Part shown: one piece after another, positions 1-8,145 of the stretch | Layout: each line of letters starts with the position of its first letter | Numbering within the stretch: position 1 is the stretch's first letter | Translations under genes and position numbers: made by a program | The notes under the pieces: generated by a model | What the model was told of the DNA's origin: nothing | What the model saw: only the letters and a program-made list of their open reading frames with translations | The model's database searches: none | Source: Desmonostoc muscorum FACHB-395 | GTDB taxonomy: Bacteria; Cyanobacteriota; Cyanobacteriia; Cyanobacteriales; Nostocaceae | NCBI RefSeq assembly: GCF_014698035.1 | Contig: NZ_JACJSF010000038.1 | Location: forward strand, 1-64,000 | Direction of reading: 5' to 3' | Length of the DNA stretch: 64,000 nucleotides

Positions 1-89
1 CGGCAGGTGAGTTAAAAGCCAAAGTAATTGGCAAGGGTTGGCGAGTTAAACGCAGTGACCTACAAGAGTACGTTGACAAGCTGTTTTGA
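1..89 (+). CDS. Excisionase/HTH-type DNA-binding protein, C-terminal end only
   Basis: Open frame entering from the left window edge and ending at TGA 87-89. The last 28 residues read AGELKAKVIGKGWRVKRSDL and on to VDKLF. This is the usual end of an excisionase-type winged-helix domain: a Lys-rich turn, then G-x-x-W-R-V, then a D-L-x-x-Y helix. Such proteins bind DNA and steer recombinases or act as small repressors. The start lies outside the window. About 200 bp of AT-rich sequence follow, including an A/T palindrome near 196-222. Confidence 0.6.
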   Translation, partial: AGELKAKVIGKGWRVKRSDLQEYVDKLF

Positions 90-292
90 TTCTCGCCAAA
101 CTGCGACTGTCGTTATCTCGCCAGTAGCGTAGAGCATATTACGGTATTTGAAATAGTGGCGATATTTGGCGTGTTTACGCTTTGCACAGTCAGGTAAATA
201 TTTAATAAATATTAAATATCTGGTTGCTTGTCATCAAATATTTAAATGTTTATCATAGTATTCATAATTTAGTAATTAACAAAATAAGTTAA

Positions 293-1765
293 ATGTTTCA
301 AAATCTAAAATCATATTCTTTAAATTTATTATTTGATAATACACAAATAACTTTAAAAGAACTTAAAAAACAAGCTGAAGATGTATTAGTCGAACATTTA
401 CCAGAAATTGATTTTAAAATAAATACTACTCACTCTGGAACTTTGTTACTGACACTTAAGGGTAAAATTGAAGTTATTGATAAATGCCACGACAAAATTT
501 ACAAAAAATTAGTAAAAGACTCAGAACTTAACTGTTTACGTTTACTTGACGAAGCGGGTGATGAAATACGTCAAAAAGCTTATCCTATACTAGCGGAGAT
601 AGAACAACGCTTCAGAGTATTTATTAGTCAAGCTATTGTAGAAGTTTGTGGATTTTACTGGTGGGATACTTTAGCTCCAGCCAATATGCGGGACAAAGTT
701 CAGTCTATACGAGAGAAACATCAAGAAGATGGAATGTTACTTGATTTTCTAGAATGTACACAATTCGATGATTTAATAACAATAATTACGGCTGAAGTTG
801 CTGAATGGTCAGAGAATCAAGTATTTACGATAAATGAATTTCTAGAAATTTTTAATTGTGATTCTTTTGAATCTGCACAAAATAAATTAAAGAGTAAGTT
901 TCAAAAGTTTTCATTTTGGAATGTTTTCTCTAGATATTTTCAGGATAAAAATAAATGGGATGAAGTTAAAAAGGATATAAATTTTGTCATTAACATACGT
1001 CACAAAGTAATGCACCATCGACCAATACGTTTAGGTACAATAAAAGCATTATTAGCTAAAAAAACAAAAATTTTCACTCTGTTAGATTCTGCCAAGCCAG
1101 AGTTATCAGTAGAAGAACTTGCTGAGGCAAAAAAAGATATAGAAGATATACAAAAAACAGTATTAGTACCAACTAACTTACAGTTAGATGCACAATTCAA
1201 GGCGATAACAGAACCTCTTCGCAGACAAAACTTACAGTTAGACGCACAATTCAAGGCAATAACAGAACCTTTTCGCAAACAAAATGCACAGTTAGACGCA
1301 CAATTCAAGGCAATAACAGAACCTCTTCGCAGACAAAACTTACAGTTAGACGCACAACTCAAGGCAATAACAGAACCTTTTCGCAAACAAAATGCACAGT
1401 TAGACGCACAATTCAAGGCAATAACAGAACCTCTTCGCAGACAAAATGCACAGTTAGACGCACAATTCAAGGCAATAACAGAACCTCTTCGCAGACAAAA
1501 CTTACAGTTAGATGCACAACTCAAGGCAATAACAGAACCTCTTCGCAGACAAAACTTACAGTTAGACGCACAACTCAAGGCAATAACAGAACCTCTTCGC
1601 AAACAAAATGCACAGTTACAAGCGCAAATACAACAAATTACTGAACTTTTACCCAAACCTTACTCACAGATATCAAATGAACAGGAAAACAATCTGGATT
1701 TAAATAGTAACCAAGATGAAAATATAAATATTCAATCAGAAACAAGTAATTTAAATGCCATATAG
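293..1765 (+). CDS. HEPN-like putative RNase with tandem-repeat coiled-coil tail
   Basis: 490 residues, not assigned to a named family. Residues 1-290 are an alpha-rich globular region containing R236-HKVM-H241, an R-x4-H motif typical of HEPN ribonucleases, which are common in toxins and abortive-infection proteins. From residue 295 there are eight near-identical 18-residue repeats (QLDAQFKAITEPLRRQN plus one residue) and a ninth decayed one, probably a long helix, then an acidic Asn-rich end. The next gene, on the opposite strand and convergent, encodes a PIN-like nuclease that also ends in tandem repeats. The repeated tail looks like a length-variable spacer or oligomerisation arm. The HEPN call is moderate; RNase activity is inferred. 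Confidence 0.6.
   Translation: MFQNLKSYSLNLLFDNTQITLKELKKQAEDVLVEHLPEIDFKINTTHSGTLLLTLKGKIEVIDKCHDKIYKKLVKDSELNCLRLLDEAGDEIRQKAYPILAEIEQRFRVFISQAIVEVCGFYWWDTLAPANMRDKVQSIREKHQEDGMLLDFLECTQFDDLITIITAEVAEWSENQVFTINEFLEIFNCDSFESAQNKLKSKFQKFSFWNVFSRYFQDKNKWDEVKKDINFVINIRHKVMHHRPIRLGTIKALLAKKTKIFTLLDSAKPELSVEELAEAKKDIEDIQKTVLVPTNLQLDAQFKAITEPLRRQNLQLDAQFKAITEPFRKQNAQLDAQFKAITEPLRRQNLQLDAQLKAITEPFRKQNAQLDAQFKAITEPLRRQNAQLDAQFKAITEPLRRQNLQLDAQLKAITEPLRRQNLQLDAQLKAITEPLRKQNAQLQAQIQQITELLPKPYSQISNEQENNLDLNSNQDENINIQSETSNLNAI
1175..1660 (+). repeat. 54-bp in-frame tandem repeat (8 full copies plus 1 decayed)
   Basis: The unit begins AACTTACAGTTAGATGCACA and codes for 18 residues. Copies alternate between an L/RRQ type and an F/RKQ type, as expected from unequal crossing-over. 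The copy number is probably variable between strains. Confidence 0.9.
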
Positions 1766-1914
1766 GTTTGAATCGCAGGTACAGCCAATCCCCGTTATGC
1801 AAATACTCTGAAAACTCTACTACATCCTTAACAGTTGTGTGGGTGATCGTCTCCTGCGATCGCCAGTCCGGCTACTACCGCCATACAAATACGCTTAATA
1901 AGTATTGTCAGATA

Positions 1915-3183
1915 TCAGATTGATTCCTGATTTGAGGTAGGGCCTATATCTTCTTGAGGACTATTAAAAGATGTACTACTTTTAATAGCACTAGCATATC
2001 TAAGTGCATCTGCATAGATATTACTCATATTTGATAAATTTAGTCGCGCTCCTTCAACCATAGCTGGGTTAATTCTTGTTGCTTGTAGTATTTCCTCAAC
2101 CATAGCTGAGTTAATTCTTGTTGCTTGTAGTGCTGCCTCAACCATAGCTGGGTTAATTCTTGTTGCTTGTAGTGCTGCCTCAACCATAGCTGCTGGGTTA
2201 ATTTTTATTGTTTGTAGTGCTGCCGTCTGCTGTGCTAATTCTTTAGCAAGCTCAATAGTTTCAATTTTTTCTAACTGCTTTTTTTGTTCTTGCACCAATT
2301 GCTCTTCTTCGTTTTGAAGTCTAATATCTCTCGCTTCCTCTATTATTTCTTGCTGATGTGGGAGATTAAGAAATTTTTCAGCATAATCCATAAACCTATC
2401 ACTTGAATACATATAAAAAATTACGCCTGCTGTTGACTGCATTTCTTCAACTAACTCTGGTCGCGGACTGTTCTTCTTTCCTTCATGTATCGACCACCAA
2501 TCTTCTTTCCCATCATCTGTTACGAATATTAAAGGTTTTTTTTGCAAGCTAGCATAGTTGATTAATTGATGCCAAATGATAAAATCTCCATATTTTTCTG
2601 GATTTCCTTTATCTTTATCATCCATATAGCCAGGTGGGATTTTATTATTAAACCTTTGTTGAGCTTCTTTATAAATTGCCTCTAACTCATCTTTCGCGTA
2701 ATTATTACCAATGTTTTCACTGAATATTTCGTCTAACTTGTCACGAAGTTCGTCAAAGTTTACTGACTTATGTTGTGAATTAGCTGTATTAAGAATGCTT
2801 GCAGATTTGTTCAAAGCTTCTTCAAATACAGCTTTAATTTCATCTATATCAATAAAGGTGTGTTTATTAAATTTATTTAATGATCCCTGGAGTTTAGTTA
2901 AGTTATCAGACAGTATTTTCTTTATTTCATCATATGCTTTTGATTGTTGAGATATTACACTATGGCGCTCCTTTTGGTACTCATATGCAGCTTGATAGGG
3001 AAGCCAAATCCTATCTTTGAACTTACTCAAAATATCAAATAATCTTTCTCGTGTTTTAGGAGTATAGCGATAAATATTCAGTAATACATTGGTATCAAAA
3101 GTAAAGATACATTCTTGCCAAATTTCTTGAAATTCATTTTCCGTTGGTTGGTAGTAGCCAGGGAATAAGTTACGCATATTCAT
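1915..3183 (-). CDS. PIN-like-domain nuclease with repeated C-terminal tail
   Basis: 422 residues. The N-terminus reads CIFTFDTNVLLNIYR, with D30 as the first acidic residue of a PIN fold. Later acidic positions lie in KYGDFIIWHQL and FVTDDGKEDWW, the order expected of PIN-like (PIN_8-type) nucleases. These cut RNA and occur in toxin or defence loci. A coiled-coil segment rich in Glu and Gln follows near 280-310, then about four 14-residue repeats (ALQATRINPAMVE type). The gene converges on the HEPN-like gene, and both carry tandem-repeat tails. No separate antitoxin is evident. ATG 3181-3183 is followed two codons later by another Met; either could start the protein. Confidence 0.65.
   Translation of the reverse strand: MNMRNLFPGYYQPTENEFQEIWQECIFTFDTNVLLNIYRYTPKTRERLFDILSKFKDRIWLPYQAAYEYQKERHSVISQQSKAYDEIKKILSDNLTKLQGSLNKFNKHTFIDIDEIKAVFEEALNKSASILNTANSQHKSVNFDELRDKLDEIFSENIGNNYAKDELEAIYKEAQQRFNNKIPPGYMDDKDKGNPEKYGDFIIWHQLINYASLQKKPLIFVTDDGKEDWWSIHEGKKNSPRPELVEEMQSTAGVIFYMYSSDRFMDYAEKFLNLPHQQEIIEEARDIRLQNEEEQLVQEQKKQLEKIETIELAKELAQQTAALQTIKINPAAMVEAALQATRINPAMVEAALQATRINSAMVEEILQATRINPAMVEGARLNLSNMSNIYADALRYASAIKSSTSFNSPQEDIGPTSNQESI
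2054..2225 (-). repeat. 42-bp tandem repeat inside the PIN-like gene
   Basis: Three to four copies of a 42-bp unit (14 codons, ATRINPAMVE core). One copy has an extra Ala codon and one an N-to-S change. Confidence 0.8.
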
Positions 3184-3254
3184 TATTTAGATTATGGCTA
3201 TAAAGCTAAGTTATGACTATTTTAGTGTATTATATAATACACTAACTCTTTTGT

Positions 3255-3462
3255 GGTATTGAGCCGAGATATGAGTAAAAACCTGCAAGATGGTCTGAAA
3301 AGCCTTATTACATATAAGTTTTAGCGTTTTTGAGGCGAAGGTAGAATTTTGCCTGAACATACTTGCAGTCTGAGGGTCAATATTTGCTTTTCGCCTACCA
3401 GAGAGAATATGCTCTAATATGTACCATCTAAACGGTAATTACACGATTGTCGGCTCAATGCC
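3255..3462. mobile_element. MITE-like element, short copy
   Basis: Non-coding segment bounded by GGTATTGAGCCGA at 3255 and its near-complement TCGGCTCAATGCC ending at 3462. The left 160 bp match 45357-45515 with scattered differences. It holds no gene, and I see no target duplication. It lies upstream of the PIN-like gene start. Confidence 0.5.
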
Positions 3463-3501
3463 AAAAAAGCGATCGCGTTAGATCAATATATATAGGCACT
3501 A

Positions 3502-3537
3502 ATTACACGTAATGGCTCAAAGGTGTAATGCTGCACC
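3502..3537 (-). repeat. 35-bp bracket repeat, copy A
   Basis: Imperfect palindromic repeat. On the minus strand it reads GTGCAGCATTACAC, a 9-base spacer with GAGCC, then ATTACGTGTAAT. It lies just beyond the stop codon of the NB-ARC/TPR gene and is inverted relative to copy B at 6833, so the two bracket that two-gene locus. Confidence 0.75.
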
Positions 3538-3571
3538 ACCAGATAATTTATAATTTTTTACTACACTGGCG

Positions 3572-6256
3572 TTAAGCGTAATTATCGCGCAAGGATTTCA
3601 GATTTTCACGGATAGTGGCTGTGCTGGGATGATCTACCCCTAAGCTAGGTTCAGCAATTTCTAATGCTTTTTTATACATTAATTCTGCTTCCCTGTACTG
3701 TCCTTGGTCTGAGTAGAGTCCTGCCAGGTTGTTGTAACTGGTGGCGACATCGGGATGCTCGTCTCCCAGCAGCCTTTGCCGGAGTTCTAATGCTTTTTTA
3801 AACAGTGGTTCTGCTTCGCTGTACCGACCTTGGTTTTTGTAGAGTCCTGCCAGGTTGTTGTAACTGGTGGCGACATCGGGATGCTCTTCTCCCAGCAGCC
3901 GTTGCCAGATTTCTAATGCTTTTTTATACAGTAATTCTGCTTCGCTGTACTGTCCTTGGTCTGAGTAGAGTTTTGCCAGGTTGTTGTAACTGGAGGCGAC
4001 ATCGGGATGCTCTTCTCCCAGCAGCCTTTGCCGGAGTTTTAATGCTTTTTTAAACAGTAGTTCTGCTTCGCTGTACTGTCCTTGGTCTGAGTAGAGTTTT
4101 GCCAGGTTGTTGTAACTAGTGGCGACATCGGGATGCTCTTCTCCCAGCAACCTTTGCCGGAGTTTTAATGCTTTTTTATACAATAGTTCTGCTTCGCTGT
4201 ACCGAGCTTGGGAATTGTAGAGTACTGCCAGGCTGTTGTAACTGGTAGCGACATCGGGATGCTCTTCTCCCAGCAACCTTTGCCAGAGTTCTAATGCTTT
4301 TTTATACAATGGTTCTGCTTCGCTGTACCGAGCTTGGGAATTGTAGAGTACTGCCAGGTTGTTGTAACTGGTGGCGACATCGGGATGCTCTTCTCCCAGC
4401 AGCCGTTGCCAGAGTTCTAATGCTTTTTTATACAATGGTTCTGCTTCGCTGTACTGTCCTTGGTTTTTGTAGAGTACTGCCAGGTTGTTGTAACTAGAGG
4501 CGACATCGGGATGCTCTTCTCCCAGCAGCCGTTGCCGGAGTTTTAATGCTTTTTTAAACAGTGGTTCTGCTTCGCTGTACCGACCTTGGGAATAGTAGAG
4601 TACTGCCAGGTTGTTGTAACTAGTGGCAACATCGGGATGCTTTTCTCCCAGCAGCCGTTGCCGGAGTTTTAATGCTTTTTTATAGAGTGGTTCTGCTTCG
4701 CTGTACCGACCTTGGTTTTTGTAGAGTCCTGCCAGGTTGTTGTAACTGGTGGCGACATCGGGATGCTCTTCTCCTAAACGGGTTTGTACTACTGATATAC
4801 ATTGCTTACACCAGGGTTCTGCAAGTGCATATAATCCCTGTCCAGAATAAAATCTATCTAATCCAACAAAAACCCAAATTAAATTTTCATCACTGGCTGC
4901 ATCAGTCAGATTTTGTGCCACCTCTGCTAAATGTGGGATAGCATCTTTGACACTCGTAATCAATTCCTGAGTTGGTGAAGAGGGAATACTCTGTGCCACT
5001 TCTACCAAAGTTTTGCAGAAGTTATCTTTTTGTTCGTTCGCATTAACTAAATTATTTTGCTTATTTCTGAGAAATTCTTGAATTAGTTGATGTAATTGAT
5101 AAGTATCTTCACCCTCTAACAGGTGCAAGTTTTCTAATTCAACTCTGGCATCTTTCAGTGTTTTTGGTTCTTGCTTAACAGGTAATTGGCGTTTAAATAA
5201 ACCTACCATCTGCAAGATTTTTAAACCTATAGGAATAACTTCTTTTGGCTTGTGAGCAGCAACACTTTTTACCAGTGACCAAGGAATCGGAGCTAAAGCA
5301 AATAAACTTAGTAAACAACCTAACTGTTGGGAACGCTCACTTAATTCTGACCAACTCAATTCAAAAGCCGCCTCTACTCCATGTTCTACATTTAAAGTCC
5401 AAGTGGGGTCATTTTCATTCACTATTAAGGAAGGATCGGCTAACCCTTTTTCCTCCAAACGTCCCAGCATAAGAGCTAAAGTTATCTTGCGTTTCTTTAC
5501 ATACCTGCCAACTAATTGCAAAGCTAAGGGCAAATAGCCCAAACGCCGACAAAGTTCTTTAGCTTGTGCGAATTCTTGGTTTTGCTTTTCTTCTCCAATC
5601 AATTGAGCTAGTAATAAGAGTGCGTCAGTCTCTGATAAAACTGACAAAAACAAAGAACTAGCTAAATCTAGCTTGAGGCGTGTAGTAATTACTACTTTAA
5701 ACTGAGATGGTTGGGGTGGTAGATACGGTTTGATGTGACTGTAATTTTTGACATCATCGAAAACTATTAGCGTGTTCCCCTGTCGCCAATGTTGCCAGCA
5801 CCAACGTACTCGTTCTGGTAACTTCAAATCTTCTGGCGGCCTTTTACCCAAGTCTGTTGTAGTAAATTGTATTATTTGTAGCCCAATATCTGACTCTCTG
5901 GCTCTTAACCAGTAGATCCCGCCAGGGTAACTGTGCAATTGCAAATGTAATAGTGAATATTGGATTGCTAATTCGGTTTTACCAACTCCTCCCATCCCTT
6001 CCACAGCAGCAATTACCAGTGAGTTATTTTGTTGTAGCTGTAGGTGGAGGCGTTCTAATTCTCGTTCTCGTCCGACAAATTTATCTGTACTGCTAGCAGG
6101 AATATTTTGGGGGAAACCTGTTGGTTTGGGAAGCTCACCCAAATTGTTTACGGTTTTGTAAATCTGGGTAATATTTCCGACTGTAATATTGCCATCAGCC
6201 TGGACATTCTTAAAGATTTCTTGTCTGGGAACTTGAGAGTCTGAATGATTAGTCAT
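3572..6256 (-). CDS. NB-ARC STAND ATPase with TPR sensor array
   Basis: 894 residues. Residues 12-32 carry an Asn/Gly/Gln-rich segment (ADGNITVGNITQI). The NB-ARC domain follows: P-loop GMGGVGKT at 87-94, Walker B LIVFDDV near 165 and sensor VVITTR near 190. A winged-helix stretch leads to nine complete 42-residue kinesin-light-chain-type TPRs (LLGEEHPDVATSYNNLA) from about 470 to the end. STAND proteins of this design bind a trigger through the repeats, oligomerise with ATP and switch on an effector. Several bacterial relatives are anti-phage sensors. No effector domain is visible here, so the upstream 153-residue partner may supply it. The genes are 4 bp apart and probably co-transcribed. 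Confidence 0.85.
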   Translation of the reverse strand: MTNHSDSQVPRQEIFKNVQADGNITVGNITQIYKTVNNLGELPKPTGFPQNIPASSTDKFVGRERELERLHLQLQQNNSLVIAAVEGMGGVGKTELAIQYSLLHLQLHSYPGGIYWLRARESDIGLQIIQFTTTDLGKRPPEDLKLPERVRWCWQHWRQGNTLIVFDDVKNYSHIKPYLPPQPSQFKVVITTRLKLDLASSLFLSVLSETDALLLLAQLIGEEKQNQEFAQAKELCRRLGYLPLALQLVGRYVKKRKITLALMLGRLEEKGLADPSLIVNENDPTWTLNVEHGVEAAFELSWSELSERSQQLGCLLSLFALAPIPWSLVKSVAAHKPKEVIPIGLKILQMVGLFKRQLPVKQEPKTLKDARVELENLHLLEGEDTYQLHQLIQEFLRNKQNNLVNANEQKDNFCKTLVEVAQSIPSSPTQELITSVKDAIPHLAEVAQNLTDAASDENLIWVFVGLDRFYSGQGLYALAEPWCKQCISVVQTRLGEEHPDVATSYNNLAGLYKNQGRYSEAEPLYKKALKLRQRLLGEKHPDVATSYNNLAVLYYSQGRYSEAEPLFKKALKLRQRLLGEEHPDVASSYNNLAVLYKNQGQYSEAEPLYKKALELWQRLLGEEHPDVATSYNNLAVLYNSQARYSEAEPLYKKALELWQRLLGEEHPDVATSYNSLAVLYNSQARYSEAELLYKKALKLRQRLLGEEHPDVATSYNNLAKLYSDQGQYSEAELLFKKALKLRQRLLGEEHPDVASSYNNLAKLYSDQGQYSEAELLYKKALEIWQRLLGEEHPDVATSYNNLAGLYKNQGRYSEAEPLFKKALELRQRLLGDEHPDVATSYNNLAGLYSDQGQYREAELMYKKALEIAEPSLGVDHPSTATIRENLKSLRDNYA
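3690..4770 (-). repeat. 126-bp tandem TPR-coding repeats
   Basis: Nine near-identical 126-bp units (42 codons). The same unit, with long identical DNA blocks such as GGAGAAGAGCATCCCGATGT, forms the array at 12630-13690 on the opposite strand. The two arrays therefore make a large inverted repeat about 9 kb apart. Confidence 0.9.
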
Positions 6257-6260
6257 GATT

Positions 6261-6719
6261 TCAGGCTTCTTGATTTAAGTTGCCTACATCAATGTTTGTA
6301 GCTTTCACAACTTTGATCATTTCCTGCTCAATCGAACCACCCCGCGCGGCTTTCTGGCTGATATCTTGTGCTTTTAAATCACCAGTTAATTCAATCTCAC
6401 TCAGAACTACCTGACGTATCCTTTCATCTTGTGCTTGTAGCTGCTCGACTAGTTCCTTAAGTTTCTGAGCAAACGCTTCATCAGCATCGATTTGGGTTTG
6501 CAGTTCATCTTGTAGCTTTGTCTTATTCACTTCTGTAGGTTGATTTTGTGCGCGAGTCAGTAGCCCTTCTGTTCCCTCTGCTTTAAACTTTTCACGGATG
6601 GTGTTTATTATCAGGGTAAATGTATCAGCCGCACCTTTACCTAAAGCTTTTCCACCTTCTTTAATTGCCTCTGAGAAAAATAAAGAGACAATCACTGCTG
6701 CCGTTAGAGGTTCTACCAT
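6261..6719 (-). CDS. Small partner protein of the NB-ARC/TPR gene
   Basis: 153 residues from the Met of MVEPLTAAVIV; an upstream in-frame Met at 6773 would add 18 unconvincing residues. The N-terminus is a hydrophobic, possibly membrane-active helix (AAVIVSLFFSEAIKEGGKALGKG). A helical charged middle follows, and the end carries ATNIDVGNLNQEA, which resembles ADGNITVGNITQI at the N-terminus of the next gene. Genes of this kind often precede NB-ARC/TPR genes in cyanobacteria. I infer that it is a cell-death or adaptor effector recruited through the shared motif; it has no recognised enzymatic domain. Confidence 0.55.
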   Translation of the reverse strand: MVEPLTAAVIVSLFFSEAIKEGGKALGKGAADTFTLIINTIREKFKAEGTEGLLTRAQNQPTEVNKTKLQDELQTQIDADEAFAQKLKELVEQLQAQDERIRQVVLSEIELTGDLKAQDISQKAARGGSIEQEMIKVVKATNIDVGNLNQEA

Positions 6720-6832
6720 CAGCTTGCACTTAGATTTAGTAGTAACACTGTAATATACAACCTTACTGCACAATATTTCCGATTTTTAGGTGTATTTATA
6801 AAATTACGAGTGTTCAATGGGTAAACAGGGTA

Positions 6833-6898
6833 GTGCAGCATTACACGTAAGGGCTATTACGTGTAATAAGAGCCTCAAAGTCTTCTCAATTCATTCAT
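6833..6898 (+). repeat. 35-bp bracket repeat, copy B, with shared 3' extension
   Basis: GTGCAGCATTACAC, GTAAGGGCT, ATTACGTGTAAT at 6833-6867, followed by a 25-nt extension beginning AGCCTCAAAGTCTTCTC. The extension recurs at 45957. The repeat is inverted relative to copy A. Confidence 0.75.
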
Positions 6899-6951
6899 AT
6901 CCCCGGTGAGGGCGTCGCCATAAAAATACCTCCAAAGTCAAGCAGCAACAC

Positions 6952-7165
6952 CTAATGTCGGTCAGTAGCATTAGAGGCCGGAGTTTCAACTTCCAAGTTG
7001 TCCCCCCGCTTCTTTACTGAAAAATCCGGCTCATTTTTACTACTTTGAGCAAGACCAGCAGCACCAGTAATGGCGGTTCCTGCAAGCTCAAGTGCCAACC
7101 CGTTAGCAGAGTTTTGTAGTCTGATGAGTGACAGGAAATTACAAAAAAGGTACTGGGCAGCCTAG
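6952..7165 (-). pseudogene. Decayed coding remnant, unknown family
   Basis: One minus-strand frame is open for about 70 codons ending at TAG 6952-6954 and has natural composition (IRLQNSANGLALELAGTAIT, then GAAGLAQSS), but it begins right after a stop and has no start codon. A different minus frame gives an unconvincing 102-residue ORF over 7014-7322. I read the region as the 3' end of a dead gene. Confidence 0.3.
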
Positions 7166-7324
7166 TGTCATGATATTGGATTTCAAGCTGCGAACTCGCT
7201 TGCCAGTTCCAAGATATGAGTTGACTAAATGTAGGTATTGTCAACTGAGTCAAATTCCATATAATAGATAATAGTAAATAACAGTCCTGCCAAACTAATA
7301 GGTCATTCTGAAAAGAAGCCATCG

Positions 7325-7347
7325 AAAAGCCAATTTCGGTGGCTTTT
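7325..7347. terminator. Hairpin with A/T flanks
   Basis: Stem AAAAGCCA / TGGCTTTT with loop ATTTCGG, followed by TTGCGTTTTT. It has the shape of a bidirectional intrinsic terminator and separates the decayed remnant from the gene at 7438. Confidence 0.5.
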
Positions 7348-7437
7348 TGCGTTTTTATCGAAAAATGTTTTTCCTAATTTCATGAAAATGACCATTGTCT
7401 ATTATTTGTCCAATCAACTTCTATTTAAATCCAAAAC

Positions 7438-7719
7438 ATGGAAAAAAATCCGATAAAAAAGCCTGTTAGACCTAAAAGCAAAAAAAGTAAAGTTCGTGAG
7501 CCGCGAGAAAAGAAAATTATCTGTCGAGGATTAAAATCACTTCGAGGAAAACCAGAATTTTATGATGAGCTGAAAAAAATTGTTTCTGTCAGTTTAACCC
7601 CAACAGCAATAGAGGGATTGAACAATTTAAGCCGTGCTTATATGATTTCCAGGAGTGAATTAATCGAACGGATAGGTAGGTATGTTATCCAACTAATCAA
7701 GGCGGAGAATTTGGATTGA
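7438..7719 (+). CDS. Small ribbon-helix-helix-like DNA-binding protein
   Basis: 93 residues. A very basic N-terminus (KKPVRPKSKKSKVREPREKK) precedes a C-terminal SVSLTPTAIEGLNNLSRAYM-ISRSELIERIGR. This fits the strand-helix-turn-helix of CopG/Arc-type repressors, often plasmid regulators. It stands alone, 427 bp upstream of the large recombinase, and could regulate it. Partners and operator are unknown. Confidence 0.5.
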   Translation: MEKNPIKKPVRPKSKKSKVREPREKKIICRGLKSLRGKPEFYDELKKIVSVSLTPTAIEGLNNLSRAYMISRSELIERIGRYVIQLIKAENLD

Positions 7720-8145
7720 GTACCTGAGCTAAATATGGCTGATAGTGAATGAATAAGCCTTTGTAGCTTCTAAATAATGGCTAGTAAGTGCCGACTCAGC
7801 AAATCTCAATCATCATTTAGCATTTCTCATAGCTTAATAAAGGAGTCTAATAAGGTGTTTAGGATTTATTTAAGGGCTATTTTTTATTTCAAACCTTCTG
7901 CTTATTTATTATTAAAACGGCTAAATATTTAGCTAAAAGTCACATTATATAGTAGTTACAGACGTTTTATGCTAATTTCAATTCCTGGTGTGAAAAAAAG
8001 TTAAATCTATTTTAAGAAAAGTTATTAATAATAAATAACCGATGAAGCTCAAAAATCATGTAAAGTAAATATCAAGCCTATTTAACTTTTACATAAGACC
8101 TAAATTAAAAGTTATCTCATCATTGAAATAGGAGAGAGATTTATT
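7720..8145. other. 426-bp AT-rich intergenic region
   Basis: No ORF or clear RNA. It contains A/T-rich tracts (TTATTAATAATAAATAA near 8023) and a purine-rich GGAGAGAG ribosome-binding site at 8131-8138 that serves the recombinase start at 8146. No paired iterons were seen. Confidence 0.4.

Noticed and set aside
1000..1656. 218-codon minus-strand Cys-rich ORF over the 54-bp repeats
   Set aside because: Antisense frame of a tandem repeat in the HEPN-like gene; periodic Cys pattern is a copy artefact.
1175..1660. 54-bp repeat considered as a CRISPR or iteron array
   Set aside because: It is in frame in a long ORF, continuous without spacers, and encodes conserved heptad-like residues.
3805..4941. 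Plus-strand ORFs over the TPR array
   Set aside because: Shadow frames of the 126-bp tandem repeats in the NB-ARC gene on the other strand; the same is true of 12723-13682 minus.
7014..7322. 102-codon minus-strand ORF
   Set aside because: Another minus frame in the same place has the more natural composition, so the long ORF is probably chance over a decayed gene.
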